From Fratercula arctica (Eukaryota; Chordata; Aves; Charadriiformes; Alcidae), in NCBI GenBank assembly GCA_947846985.1, contig CANTUZ010000008.1, positions 28,911,352 through 28,975,351 of the forward strand: a stretch of 64,000 bases of DNA, read 5' to 3'. The position numbers and the translations under genes are program-made. Under the pieces are notes generated by a model. The model was not told the origin of the DNA. It ran no database searches and saw only the letters and a program-made list of their open reading frames with translations. Positions 26,787-39,655 of this stretch are shown piece by piece (position 1 is the stretch's first letter; every line of letters begins with the position of its first letter).

Positions 26787-28933
26787 GACATCATTTCGTG
26801 TGAAAAATGAGAGTGAATTGAAATTATACATGCAGACTGAACTAATGGCAATTTATGTATCGGTTTCAAGAACATCTCTATCTGATTAATCCAAGCACTG
26901 GCAATGTATGCTGGAAGGGTTTCTGGTTGCTCCTTTTGTATAATTCTGCCGTTATTCTACCAAGGTAATTATAAGGAAAGAAGTTTTGTGCTGGTTTTCC
27001 CAGTTTCTCTCTGCTGGAGTTCTTTCTCCCTTGTTCTGCCTCTCTTTCCCCTTCTGGATGCTGTGTAATCATCCTGGCGAGACGTGATTGCTCGCCGGGC
27101 TTCAAGGAGATGTTTGTGTGGGAGAAAGTGCTCTTGAAATGGCTCAGAACGTACGAAGTTTTTTATAATGTTGCCGATTGCACTTGGGAAAGGAGGTGGT
27201 GGAAATCCCTTCACGGCTCGGTCTTAGGTGTGTGTCGGTGCGGGATGCGTGCTCGCACAGCTGCGCGCCTGTCCTCCTGCCCCTGTGCTCATACCCACGT
27301 GTCCCGTCTCGAGCCGCAGGACTTAACGCAGCTTTATTCTCAATTCCCTATGTTATTCGCAGATGGAGTATAAACGTGTCCAGGATGTGTATTTAAAATA
27401 CGTTTATCTGCCAAACATTGTCTGTCTCTCTGCACAGGCTTAAGTAGGAAAACAAGAGAAAAGATTTTCCAGGCCTTTTAGTCCCATTCTTCCCTGTAGC
27501 AATAAACACCTGCATCTCGTAGACTAAGAGACATTTTCTGCCTCTGACAATTCTGGTTAAGCTGCGGGGAGCGTGTCATTGAGTGAGGCTGTGCGTATGG
27601 ACTGCTTGTGAACCTGGCTTTGCTTTTGCGTTGGACCAGCTCTGCGCAAAACTCTGAAATAAACAATTTTCATGTCATCAACGTTGAAGTGTATAAAAAG
27701 GAGATCATAGAGGTAGCGGGGCACACCTGCGTATCTCTTCTGGTATTGCATGAACAAGAACACTCAAAGTAAAAAAAGAAAAAAACCAGTTATACTAAAA
27801 CATTTAAGTACAAAACCAACATTTGGTGTTATACAAACTGAATCATTTTTACATCTTGCTTAATTATTGTGGACCTTATAGTCAAAGAATATGGCTTACA
27901 TTAAGAGTTTTCAAGTTCATTTCTCCTATGTGCCCTCAGACCATGTTTATGGTCAGAAATGAAAAGGATTACCTTTCAGATATGTCGCCTATTTTTCTGA
28001 AGATATCTCAAGCAGTCTAGTTGAAAAACCATTCAGGAATGGTGTGCAGTGTCTTTTCTGCACTTGCAAAGAAACGCCTTATTCTACTAAGACAACTGTT
28101 TGACTTATTTTTACTGCATGCTGATATAATCCCACCACGAAGACATGATTCACAAAACACGTAGGTTTGATACAGAGTTAGAGCGATCTCTGAAAACAGA
28201 AGGGTGGTTTTGTGGCTCAATATAACAGCATGTCAGCAGCGTTCACAGCTCCTCTGCCCTCTCCTTTCTGCACAACTGTGGGTGAGCCTCTGAGATCAGC
28301 AAAGCGCTAAAATATCTTTTAAGTTTCACTGAATACAGTAGATCTGTGTTTAAACATGTCATTGACTCATCAAGAGCTGGGGATGTATCAGCAGCTCTAT
28401 GCTTCATGCAAAGCAAAGTAAGCAAAGTTCTGCTTAAGTGAATGTTACTCTGGAGTCACATCTGTTGCTTCAGTGTTGATATATAAGTACCTCTGTCTCT
28501 ATATATAATGATACGTGATACCTCTGCTTGAGCTTTTCGGAAATGGGATGCAAGGAAAACCTGCTTCATACTGTGTCTTGTATGTTCTCCTGCTTGGGTT
28601 TCAGAATTCTGTTTCAAGCCCTGTGTTTTCAGGCAGCAGAGAAAGAGAAAACTCCTCAAGTTAAGGTACGGAGGTATCCAGAACGAGAGTGCCACCAAAA
28701 GCAAGCTATAGATCTTGGGAGGTAACAGCCCAGCTCAGTTAATACTCTAAAAATGTTCTACCCTTCAGTTCTTCACAGGTTTAGTTACTTCCCTTCTTCC
28801 GCTTCTGATAGCCATGTTGACCCTGAAATCAAAGGTTGTATTTAAGACCCCTTCCAAATTTATCATTTGTAATTTAATATTTTGGCTAATTTCTGGATGG
28901 TGTGGTTTTCGTAGCGTCATACACTTTCCTAAT

Positions 28934-29302
28934 CATAGAATCAGAGAATGGTTTGGGTTAGAAGGGACCTTAAAGATCATCTAGTTCCAACCCCCCTGCC
29001 ATGGGCAGGGACACCTCCCACTAGACCAGGCTGCTCAAAGCCCCATCCAGCCTGGCCTTGAACACTTCCAGGGATGGGGCATCCACAGCTTCCCTGGGCA
29101 GCCTGTTCCAGTGCCTCACCACCCTCACAGTAAAGAATATCTTCCTAATATCTAATCTAAAGCTACCCTCTTTCAATTTAAAACCATTGCCCCTCTCATT
29201 GTGTCACTACACTCCCCATCTTTCCTGTAGGCCCCCTTCAGGTACGGGAAGGCTGCTGTAAGGTCTCCCCGGAGCCTTCTCTTCTTCAGGGTGAACAACC
29301 CA
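28934..29302 (-). mobile_element. CR1 LINE 3' fragment, antisense
   Basis: The reverse complement of the CR1 3' end starts with the inverted tail (AATCATAGAATCAGAGAATG). It then runs through the CCCCCTGCCATGGGCAGGGA and GGGATGGGGCATCCACAG blocks. It ends in the polyprotein region encoding TLKKRRLRGDLTAAFPYLKG on the minus strand and stops near CAACCCAAC at about 29302. It is the best preserved member of the ATTCTATGATT subfamily in this window, and its 3' untranslated part looks almost undeleted. It lies antisense to PLCL1. Confidence 0.95.
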
Positions 29303-29992
29303 ACTGCTGTATATGAGTTTATTCTGGGGCATGTTGTTACTGATAGGAGAGCATTATGTTTTCTGTCAGGGTTTAGGAAGGACCTGATGGTTGAGGTTGG
29401 GTTGTGCCAGCCTGTTAACAGAGAAGCAGCACAACCCAAATCTCTCCATGGTGCACTGCGCTCGCGAAAGGACCGCGCTTCACTTGGAGCACTTAGACCA
29501 GTGTTTGCATTTTCAGATACCAGCAAATGGTTGCAGGATGAAGCATTCATTTTTAATGAGGGCAATAATGCCATTTCAGTTTGTTGAGCTACACTAGTGT
29601 GCTTTGATCGATAGAGAACATTCAGCAATTACAGAGTATCTGACATGTCTCAATTTACCTAGTAGCTGGAGAACTCATTGACAGATAATTTAATTGGGTT
29701 TGGAAAATGAGTTAGAAATGTATTATTTTCCAAAGCACATAGTTAAAAAATGTTTGCCACTTTACTGCATACAAAGAGTTGATTATTTTTCTTCTCAGTT
29801 AATAATGATCCCAGCTGAAAACATTATCTGGAAAAAAAACCCAACCCAACAACTTTAACCCATTTTGTTCATGTATAGGCAGAAGGAGGAAAATATTTTC
29901 CATAAGCTTCAATATTGATTCAAAATCAGAAAGCAGCAGAGACAAAACCCACTGAAATTAATGAGTTTACTGGCTACGATAGTTGTAATAGA

Positions 29993-30005
29993 TTTTTTTT
30001 TTTTT
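29993..30005. repeat. T13 tract
   Basis: A short homopolymer in intron 1 with nothing retroelement-like beside it. Confidence 0.85.
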
Positions 30006-30875
30006 CCCTAATCTGCCTGTAAATTACCTGGTGCTACTACAGTGTTCTGTACTGTTCTCCTGACTCCAAATACACCCGAAAAGAATGTAGCCAGAAAATA
30101 TGGTATAATTAAGAATGGGATTTCCCTGGACCTCATACATTGCTCCTGTGGGCTAGATTCTGCTTTCTTTACATCCAGGTCAGTAAAGAACAATTGCTTT
30201 GTGTGAGAATTTGATCCTGATTCAGGTTAATAATAGCATTAGGGCATTCATATTTTTCTGCTGCCCCCCTTACTGAACTACGTGACTGAAGCATGTGCAT
30301 TCCATCCAGTATATGCAAAGACATTGGCTGGACTCTTTTCTGGTTCTTCTATATTTTTCTGCTTTAAGAAGCGTGACGATAGTGTTAGAAACTGCATTGA
30401 AAAACAATGTATGCTGTATGCAATAAGTAGAGCTGTTGTGCAATTACGTAAGGTAGTTCAGATGAAAAAGTCGCTATGTTCTGCGTCTGAGAGAGGAGAC
30501 TTAATTAAGACAGACGAATTCTCCTGGGTACAACAAAGCAGATCTGTGGATACAGCCCTGATTATACTGTAGTTCTTCTACATGCATTACCAAAGTCTTC
30601 ATTATTATAATTAAACAGATATGAAATATGTCTGCCCTTCATTGCATAAAGCTTTGCTTTAGGGTTAAGACTGGAAATTTCATGAAGAGCTTTGAAATTG
30701 AAAGCTGACAGGCAAAGCAAATGGATTCTATAATTTTCAGAAAACTATATCATTTTTTAATTATTGTCCTTTTTAGTCTTCCATTAAAAGATGGACACAT
30801 TTAAAAAAATAGCAAAATGGCATATTTACAGCAATATGATTTTCCTGCAGCCACCAGCTAGAAAAAAAAAAGGCT

Positions 30876-30998
30876 TCTCCCGAGCACGCTGGATTTGGAG
30901 CCGTCCCGCCTGATAATGAGCGCGTGTCCCCGGCTCCCCAGGGCGCTCGCTGCTGCCGGCTCCCTGCTGCCAGGGCGCTTCCTTGCCCGCTCCGGTCT
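30876..30998. promoter_or_regulatory. Short CpG-dense patch in intron 1
   Basis: I count about 13 CpG in about 120 bp, immediately after an A10 run and surrounded by AT-rich intron. The function is unknown. The sharp boundary makes it stand out. Confidence 0.4.
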
Positions 30999-33637
30999 CT
31001 TTCTTTTTCCAAAAAGTTAGCAAGTTCTGCAGCTAAATGAAGGTGTATTCTTATACCTTTTAGATGCCTTGGAGCAACCTGCTGGAGGGTGTTTGTTGCC
31101 CCACCTAAAGCAACTGATGAAAAAGAACAAGAAAGAAGAAAAGCGGGAGATAATGCTTTTGGAGCAAGAGAAAGGCTTTTCCTTGTAATTTACCTTTTCA
31201 CCATGTCCGCTTATGTAAAAACTGCAGCCACAAACTCAGAACCTGTGTTTCCCTGGTGGGAAGGATTATCTCTAAAAGTCTTGAAAAGCCAGGGCACTGG
31301 TGTTTAAGGACTTGAGGAGATGTTGGATGAACAAATGTACAGGCACACCTCTTTTCTGCTGAATAGGATATTAACAAATGAACAATGTGACCATGGGGAC
31401 CAAACGTGCGTGTAAGTGTTCGTAAGATTAAAGCTTAAAATGAGCAACTGCTAAATGGCACAGTTGTTGCAAATCATGTTCTATTTTAAAGGGCTCATTG
31501 AATGGACTTTGAGTTCTGAGCTGATTTTTTATCCATGGTTCCTAGTGGTTAGCGGCAATTTCCTGTGAATACCTTTCCTTCAGGTTTTTTATGCGTCTTG
31601 TAAATAGCTTCCATCTTTGTTGTGACTGTAGTAATGCAGCGTGTCATGTGTGCTTGGCAGGCATGGCTTTTGCTTCATTCTCTGCAGCATAATTGTAAGT
31701 CACATATTTTGTCCTGGCTTTAGAGCCATATCTCACTTACACCACGCTCCTGCTGTCATTTGTGGACACTTGCAAAATTAAACATTGCCGGTATTTAACA
31801 GATGTCTTTTAGGTCCTTCTGGAATCGCTTTGGAGAGCGTGCCTGTTGGTGTTAATGGTAACTGCAAGAGGACTAAGGGAAGCTTGTGGTTTAGCAACAG
31901 GGCCTGTGACTTTCCGTCCTCAAGAAGGCAGATACAAAACTTGGACCTCCCAAAACAAAAAGCTTCCCCAAACTGCAGGCCCTGCTGCTAAATGCCCCCT
32001 TTCCTGCCATGCCCGTTACCCTCAGGTGAGGGGTGCTCCTGCGGCCGTCCCTGGGCTCCCGTGCTGCACACCATGGCCGGAGACGCGTGTGCCACGCAGC
32101 TGTGAGGGGGGTGCATGTGGATGGGGGTGTTTGTCCTTGTTGTGACCAAAGTCTGGTGGTGACAGCACCCACTCGGAGAAGGCAAGCCTCGGCAATGGGG
32201 GCTGTGACGAGTAGGGACTCAGTCATGTCCTCAGGGGATCGTGGCTGCAGCGGGGACCTGTCCTTACCCTCTGTGTGCCACAGTCCCTGTTTCACGCTTC
32301 CAAACAAGTGGCATGGCATCACTGGGAGGGAATTAAAGAGCTGCCCTTACGGAGTACGTCAAAGATCATAAATCAGGCCTTGTTTTCAGGGCCTTGTCTG
32401 CTCTTGGACAGAAATAAACCTAACACCCCTCCAGTGCAAGGACTCTTGGGTGCCAGCCATGGAGTCCTTGCAAGAAAGGTTTTGCTGTCACTTCAGTCTT
32501 TTGACAGAGGGGATGACCCTTTGCTTGTCTTGGAAAGAAATATTTAGGCATGGGATGTGTATGAAGTTAGGCTCTGATTCCGAGTGGAAGTAGATTTCTC
32601 CTTCTATCTGTAGTAATAGAGCAAACACCCTGAGAAAGGTTGGGATTTAATTCATATCCTGGCATTTCTCTTCAGATATGTTAAAAAGCGCCTGTCCAGT
32701 ACCCTTGCTTTTGTGATTCCCTTTAATGCACCCAGCTCCCCCCAGGTGCTGCAGGGAGGGATGAGCCACTTGGCACGGATGTGAGTGCTTCCAGCAGCTG
32801 GAGAGATGCTGCATTGCTCAGGGATAAAACCTGGGCTACCTTCATGTGTCTCGCCACAACAGGTGACCTCCTGCTTAACAAAACCTCCTGTTTAATACAA
32901 TAACATCTGCAATATTGAGCTGAGCGGGTCAAGCGCAGTAGTGCAGTTGTTCTATAATCATGCTGTGTGGCTGAAAGCCTTGAAGGGTTTATACGTGAAA
33001 CCAGAAACAACGGACTGGTGCTCGCCAGTGGCAGCAGCTCAGCTGGTAGTGCAGGATGGAGGGACGGTCGTGCATCCCCTCCCAGTGCATCATGGTGCAG
33101 TGGTACTGAGGTACTGAGATTTGTGCTTCAGAAACATTTTTGAGTCTTACGGAAATCGTGAGTCCAAATCCAGAGCACACAGCGTTTGCTAAGGGATCTT
33201 CCCGGGGATTATGAGCAGAACTAGAAGCCAGGGGGATTCCCACTTTTCTCGTAGCAGACCCCATGGTTTTTTTTCTTGCTCAACATTTTTCTAAACGTTG
33301 CAAGCGTACAAAACTATTGGAGATTTCAGATGTTATTTTCTTCTCATAAAGAACTAAGTTATGTTGCAGTTACAGTATAATTGTACTGTAGTTAGATTTT
33401 TTTTTTTAATAGCTCTGCTGCCACTAATTCATAATGTTTAAATATTAGATGGATGGAAGCAATTACACCAGGTCGGTGATATACTTAAACAGTAAAAATA
33501 CATATGCTGTGCAAAACCCAAGGGACTATAATATTCAGGCATGCAGCTAATGTACTTGTGAGAAAAAGGAATTATAATTATTTAGCAAAATCTATGACCA
33601 GAATAAAATTACATTACAATTGCAGTCTGTATTCATT

Positions 33638-33654
33638 AAAAAAAAAAAAAAAAA
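33638..33654. repeat. A17 tract
   Basis: Seventeen A in AT-rich intron. No recognisable retroposed body lies upstream. Confidence 0.9.
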
Positions 33655-36109
33655 GACTGATTTTTCTCTCCCTAAGACTTGAGCTCCTGGAAGCAGGCGA
33701 ATTTTGCCCTTGAAGGTGGATAGTTTTGAAGAAATGTGATAAAAATTGTAACACATCACCACAGCAAATCAGTTATTCTTTAAATAAATTGAATGTTTAT
33801 GATGCTGCAGTTTGCTGTGAAGGCTTAGCATCCTTTACTCCTGATTTTGATGAGTAATGCAAACATTCAGTGTCTGCATTGGTAAAAATTTGGAATATGC
33901 CAGTTTATTAGATTCACATAATATGGTTTAATGAGGCTACCACAGCTGTCTCTTGAAAACTTATTTCCTTTGTGTTATTGGGGAAATCTGTGTTTTGCTT
34001 TTAAGGGAGATGTTTAATTTGTTATGCTGTCGTGAAGTAGACCATTGAAATAATTGTTTCACTTGTACATCAGTTTTAGCCCTGTCAACTCCTCTATCAG
34101 TATAGTGGTGTGTTTTATGGGTTGACGCAGTCTGCTCTTATATCAGCAGGCGTAATTTATACCTGCAGCCTGGCTTTTCAGCCTAAGGATGTTGAAGGTG
34201 AATATATTGTATGCACTGTGCACATAGTTGCAAAGTTAAGAAACTGTAGATGGGAGTAAAATAATTCAGAAATTTTTGCATGTGGGTATACCCTCCATAC
34301 CCAGGTGTATGCTTTGTGGAGGAGCAATCAGAGATTTCCCTAAACCTGGTTTTGTGATGAAGCTTGTTGACGAGGGATAGTAAGGCAAAAATGGGACATC
34401 TCAAGTCCATGGGCGTCCCGCACACATGGGGAGGTGGACCACAGACCCACCCATGTTGGGCAAGCTGGGGAGCGCTGGGGCTGCCGCGGGGATCCGTCTC
34501 ATGGGTTCCTGCGGAGGTGGTGCCTGTACCCCCGCGGAGAGCCTGCACACCAGCTGTACAAACTCCTACACCTCAAGGACACTTTTCTAAATTGATAAAC
34601 AACGTCCTCGGAGGATTGTCGGCTACGCTGAAAGCTGTTTTTCACTCTCACAGAAAGCTGAGGTCTGTAGACAGCACACTCGAGGCAAAATTTCACCCCC
34701 AAGTGCATTACAGACCAGCTAAAACAATGCTGCTAGCTTGCCCACGTAGTTCATATTTGGCTTTATGCATTCTATCTCAACCTATTTAATAATTCAATGA
34801 TGAATGACAATAAGAATTTTAAAAAATATTACCATTAAAACAGTTTGATTACCTTATTCTATTGATTTTTGGAACTTCATTGCTAAATTTAAGGATTGGG
34901 GTTGATCTGAATCACCATAAATGTGATTAATGAAGAAATAATTTAAGTTGATTAAAAGGGGCTTAAAATAATGTGATTAGACTATGGAGATTTGAGTGGT
35001 TTATTGGATTACACATTTTATTCCTGGGGGATTGTTGTAAGATTCAGAATGAAATTAAACTGGTCAACCTATTTTGGGCTCCCAGTGCCTCATAATCTCC
35101 CATGCCATGATACCAGGCAGCATAGTCACGTTCAACGGTTTTCCCTGAAAAAATACGGGACTGAATTTTTGAGCTAATGCCTAAATAACTAGTCCAGAAG
35201 ATACCACTGAAATCTACTCTGTCCTCCATTATTTAGGACTTAAATGAAATCATGTTTGATCTCATGTGACATCCTTTTGGAAGGAGTCTGGTGCTGATGA
35301 ATGCCTTTTTAGTGATGGGGACTCTCCTTTTATCCTTGGGAGTTGTGACCTTCATCAGCTATCCTCACTGTGGGTTTTGGGGTGGGGTTTTTTTTGTGTT
35401 TTGTTTTTGTGGGTTTTTTTAAGTCTTAGTTTTCCTTTGAATGTGTCAACTTCTAGGTATTGAAAGGCTGTATCCCATGATGGCGCTGATCTTTATGTAA
35501 TCATCTATAATATGTGACAATGTCAGTCTACATCTTGAGTTTCTCAGGGTCAATAAAGAAACTTAATTTGAAGGACTTTAAAATACATTGATCGACTATT
35601 TAATTAAACTATTGAGTTGGAACCATTACATTCTGAATCAAAGTGCCCAGATGTGCCTTTATTTTAGGGCATAAGAAGCATCCTTTAAAGTTATTCCATA
35701 TATTAATTTGGGCTTCTGCAATTCCTTGTGATCAGACAAATATCTGTATTGAAATAAAAGAATTTGGAACCTCTTACTCTAAGGGGTTTTCCAAAATCTT
35801 GCTGATTCTTGTGGCTTTTCTGAACTCTCTTCGTTTTCCACGTAATTTCTAAACTGCAAATATCACACGATGGACAAGTACAAAGCTATTAGAACTTCTC
35901 TATCCCTAATGGATATTATTTTTATACAACCAAGTATACCATTGCAATCTTTTTGTTACATTCTGTGCTGGTCATCTGTGATGATGAAGTTGACGTTTTT
36001 TTCAAAAATTTTTGTTTCCCGGATCACAGTCCTGTAAATAAGGCCTCACATTTTGGTCCTTATTTTATGCATTGCTTGTCAAGCAGTCTTTTGACTTTTG
36101 TTCACTAAG

Positions 36110-36610
36110 CCATATTCTTTACTATTCATAGCTGTTCAAATCTTGGCTTTGCATCATCTCCGAACTCCATGTATATTGATTTTGTGCTGTCTTCCAGGTC
36201 ACTCTAAAAACGGTTAATAGCATTGGGCTAAGAATGGGTCCCTGCAGGATCCCATTGGAAGCATATCTACATGACATGCTTCACATTTACTGTTGCATTT
36301 GAGACACATCATTTATCTCGTGTTTGATCCATTCAGTGTCTTCTGAGTTTATTTTTATTGCTATGTCTTCTTAATCAAAATGTCATTTAGTACCAAGTCA
36401 AATGCGTTGCAGAAACCATAATATATTACAGAGCCTAAGTATATTACAATGACTTTATTATATGTATCAACCAAACTTTTAATCTCATAGAAGAGATATC
36501 AGGTTAGTCTGACAAGCTCTGTTTTCCATAATGTTGGAAATAGGTAATGTTAATCATCTTTCTATTTTTTTGTAATCAAATCTTTTTGCAGCTCTTCCAT
36601 TATTTGGACA
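36110..36610 (-). mobile_element. Ancient CR1/L3-like LINE remnant, antisense
   Basis: The stretch recalls the antisense reverse-transcriptase part of old amniote CR1/L3-type LINEs. Diagnostic phrases, in order, are GGTCCCTGCAGGATCCCATT (36238), CAAATGCGTTGCAGAAACCA (36399), ATATCAGGTTAGTCTGACAA (36498) and CTTTTTGCAGCTCTTCCATT (36582). Spacing between them fits the element. Many indels and substitutions show that it is far older than the other CR1 copies. The element may extend on both sides, perhaps 35.9-37.2 kb, but similarity fades there. I identified it from memory of the family, without an alignment. Confidence 0.6.
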
Positions 36611-37317
36611 ATGAAAAATACCCACTCAGAGATATGCTGCAAATCCAGCATTCAGAGGTGTAATGAAGGGGAGTACCAGGGAGGCAAGTTTTTCCTTAGC
36701 CAGGTCCTTTCAAACTCATTTGGCTTTTCCTCCTGAGTTACTACTGGAATTCTCTTACTGTCATTTAGTGAATAAATGCTCCTTTGTACTATTAACAACA
36801 CCAGTGTTCCCACTCAGTGATGGATTTCTGATGGGATTCAGACTCCTCCTAATATTTTCAAATGAACTATCCAGACCTCCTCTGCTGTAACTGCCACCTG
36901 CCACCAAATCCTTCTCCTGCTTGTATCAACTCCTCTGGTTGTTGCTTCCTCCTTGGTCTGTTTTCTTCCTTTAATAATTTCCTAATTTTGCGTATTTTAC
37001 TTTATAACCCACACCAACGACTTCTCTTATATTCAGTTTGCAATGTATTGCTATCTTGGAGCTGTTTTTCTTTCTTGTTTAAGAGATATTTTTAAGCAGC
37101 AAAACCTTCTTTCTGGCTTGTCTGGCTCAGGTAGTGTTTTCCATTGATTAATTTAAGAAAGTTTACCTACAGGTCATCCTCTTCTGTCAGGTTTTAAGGA
37201 GGACTTCCCACAGATCCAGTGGAGGTCTGTTTAAAATTAAAAAAAAATTAAAATCTTTCAAGTTCAGTTAGGTCAGAATCTTGCCATTCCCTCTCAGTGA
37301 AAGTCCTTAATTTTAAT

Positions 37318-37362
37318 TTTTGATGGTGTTTTTTGGTTGTTTTTTGGTGGTTTTTTTTGCCT
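37318..37362. repeat. GT-rich low-complexity tract
   Basis: T runs separated by GG or GGTGG, a composition also seen near 35386, 52440 and 57537. Confidence 0.8.
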
Positions 37363-39626
37363 CTGAACAAGGGATGCAGAGAAAGGCTTGCTCAGATTTA
37401 ATGTCCGTGTCTGAATAACTAATTTCTTCAAAATACTTAAAGCATATGTTGTTTTGAAGAGATGCAGAAATAAACAAAATCATTACAGGTAAAAGCCTGC
37501 GGGAAGTTGTGTGCATAGAGTGTTGCGTTCACATCTGTATTTTTGCATCGTGGGATGTAGTGCATGGTGCTGTTCTCCCAGGTGATGTGGAAATAAAAAG
37601 CCCACCTTCTGTAGTTTCAAAGACTTCAAGCCCTATAGGTTCTTTCTGGTTTGAGTGCTAGCACTGTCAGATTCTGTTGGATCGCTGGCTTTACTGCCAC
37701 AGTTTATTCTGCATGTGTGTCTAGCCATGGTCTCCCGGGAGCGCAGCCTGTGCAATCACGCCGGGACTTGGGCACTATGAGGAAGGTGGCTATGGCAGCA
37801 CGCACGGCAAGCTGTGGGTTCCCAGCTGGCGGGTCCATGGGTGAGGACCCTGAAGCTGGGTCAGCCATCTCTGCGTTAGCTCGCAGGTGTGGGTGTGACT
37901 GCACCTACCCCTGTGCTAACGTACGGAGCAGCTTCTAAATCTTCTTTCAACTAAGGACACTGGGAAGTTGCTCCGGCCTCTGTGTTCTGGAAGGACATTG
38001 TGGCAGCGTCCTCTGCGCTCACTGCGGAGCTGTCATGTCTCTGACTAGCAAAAGAGATGAACGTTAACACTCTGCTGAGATGTGCAGATATTGCAGAGCT
38101 CGTTTTCCTATTCCCTGGGGCCATGGCAGCCCTTATGTCAGGGTAGTGCTGTAACTCTCAGCGAGCCTGCACAGCGTTTGCTAGTAATATTTTAGAGTCC
38201 TCTGGGTCATGGCACTCAGAGCTGTTGGGATGTTGCTGAAATGCTGGATTTTTAGTGTTTCCCCGCTCGTGATCGTGGATCTTCTTCATTGTTTCTGCTG
38301 CAGGTTCGGGCTGGTTACTGTGCGCTTGGTTCCATGTCTGTATGGAGAATGGATGTGTGTATTCTAAATGCAAAGGCTGTGTATTTCTGCTGCCTGCAGA
38401 AAGAATAACCCAGCTGCTTGTTTAGGTTACCTGAGTGCGCTAATGAATGGGATTCACCATCCTTGCAATGTGGCCCCAAGAATCTGTCACCACAGTAAGT
38501 GCCACTAAAATTTAGGGAACATGCCCGTACTCAGTCCCTCTCTGGTGGGCCTCGTTAAATGACGTGGCCTCAGCGGTGGCCGGGAGCACGGCTTCCCATC
38601 TGTCCCTTCTGTGGGGTGTCTGTACATTTTCTTCAGGTGTAGCTAATTCTACTGTGATCCAGGGTTTGGTCAGTACAAGGTCCCATCACCACAGTCACCT
38701 CTCTAAACCTGAAATCAATCCATAAGTTTTAAGTAGGTGTAAACGGGGGAAGTTCATGTTGCCTGAACTCCACTGGTTACTGCCAGTGCTGGCTTGTCTC
38801 CAGCTTAGATTTAAGGCACGGAGAGACTCTCTTTTTCTATGCCACTATAAGAGTGGTGATCAGCTCAAATACTCAGAATCGGTACTTAATAAGGACCCCT
38901 GGTTTGGTCACTCATCTCTCCTCCCTGGTCAGAGACCGCACTGATCTACTGGACTCTGGTACAGACTGCTCGGTACGGCTTACTTATCAGCAGATGGTCT
39001 CTTTGCATGGAGGGAGGAGCTCTGTAAGGCAGGTCTGTGGTTGCTATAGGGTTAGCTGCTTTAAGTAGACATCCCTTTTAATTTTTGCCTCACATGCATT
39101 CAAAGGAGAATCAGTACAAGAATGAGAGTTTGCATGATGGAGCTCTCCTGGGAATGCTGCAGCCGAGATCTCATTTTCCCGGGGCTTGCTGCTACTGCTT
39201 CTGCTTGAAGATAGAAACTGTCTTTCTGTCCTTCTCAGGTTTGTATTCCCGTAGAGCATGGGGATAAACTCAATCCATGTCCAAGGTGCCCTGGGAGACT
39301 CATAAGCATTACAGCCCGTGAGCAACCCAAGTACTTGGAAATAACAGAGTGGCTGGGAGCGGCAGTGGCTGGAGACATTGTGTTCAGTGAGTTGGGTCAG
39401 CCCCTTCTGCACTAAAAGCCTTCTGCCAGCTGAAGTAAATCTGGCACTTGGGATGTCCTAAGTGAAGGTTTTGTTCCACAGGGAGAATGAAGAGGATCCA
39501 TGGAAAATCTGCATCAAACGGGGTCTTCCATAGGGTTATACAGAGGTTATCGTGTGTATGTATTGAAATGTCATACAGGAATTTATTCCCTACTGTAGAC
39601 TGTTGCTTAATACATAAAAGGATAGG

Positions 39627-39655
39627 TACTTGCACCTTTATTTAAGGTGCAAGTG
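39627..39655. repeat. Perfect 11-bp stem, 5-nt loop hairpin
   Basis: ACTTGCACCTT (39628-39638) is the exact reverse complement of AAGGTGCAAGT (39644-39654), with TATTT between. It is the strongest short hairpin I saw in the window. Confidence 0.93.

Larger units (their letters stand above)
16121..28933. other. Intron 1 segment without recognised gene
   Basis: Unique intron. It holds the 17-bp duplication and hairpin near 16.5 kb, a GC-rich section at about 16680-17500, the AT-rich repeat at 18.5 kb, moderately CpG-rich patches near 23.5 kb and 27.2-27.3 kb, and the palindrome at 26769. Nothing gene-like was recognised. Confidence 0.75.
29303..36109. other. Intron 1 segment without recognised gene
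   Basis: Unique intron, AT-rich at 33300-34100 and 34790-35000, with a CpG-dense patch at 30876-30998 and GC-richer DNA at 31980-32280. No coding or RNA gene was recognised. Confidence 0.75.

Noticed and set aside
34183..34789. Overlapping 121- and 141-codon open frames on opposite strands
   Set aside because: Mutually overlapping on both strands, low conservation signal, no domain. Typical of GC-rich intron.
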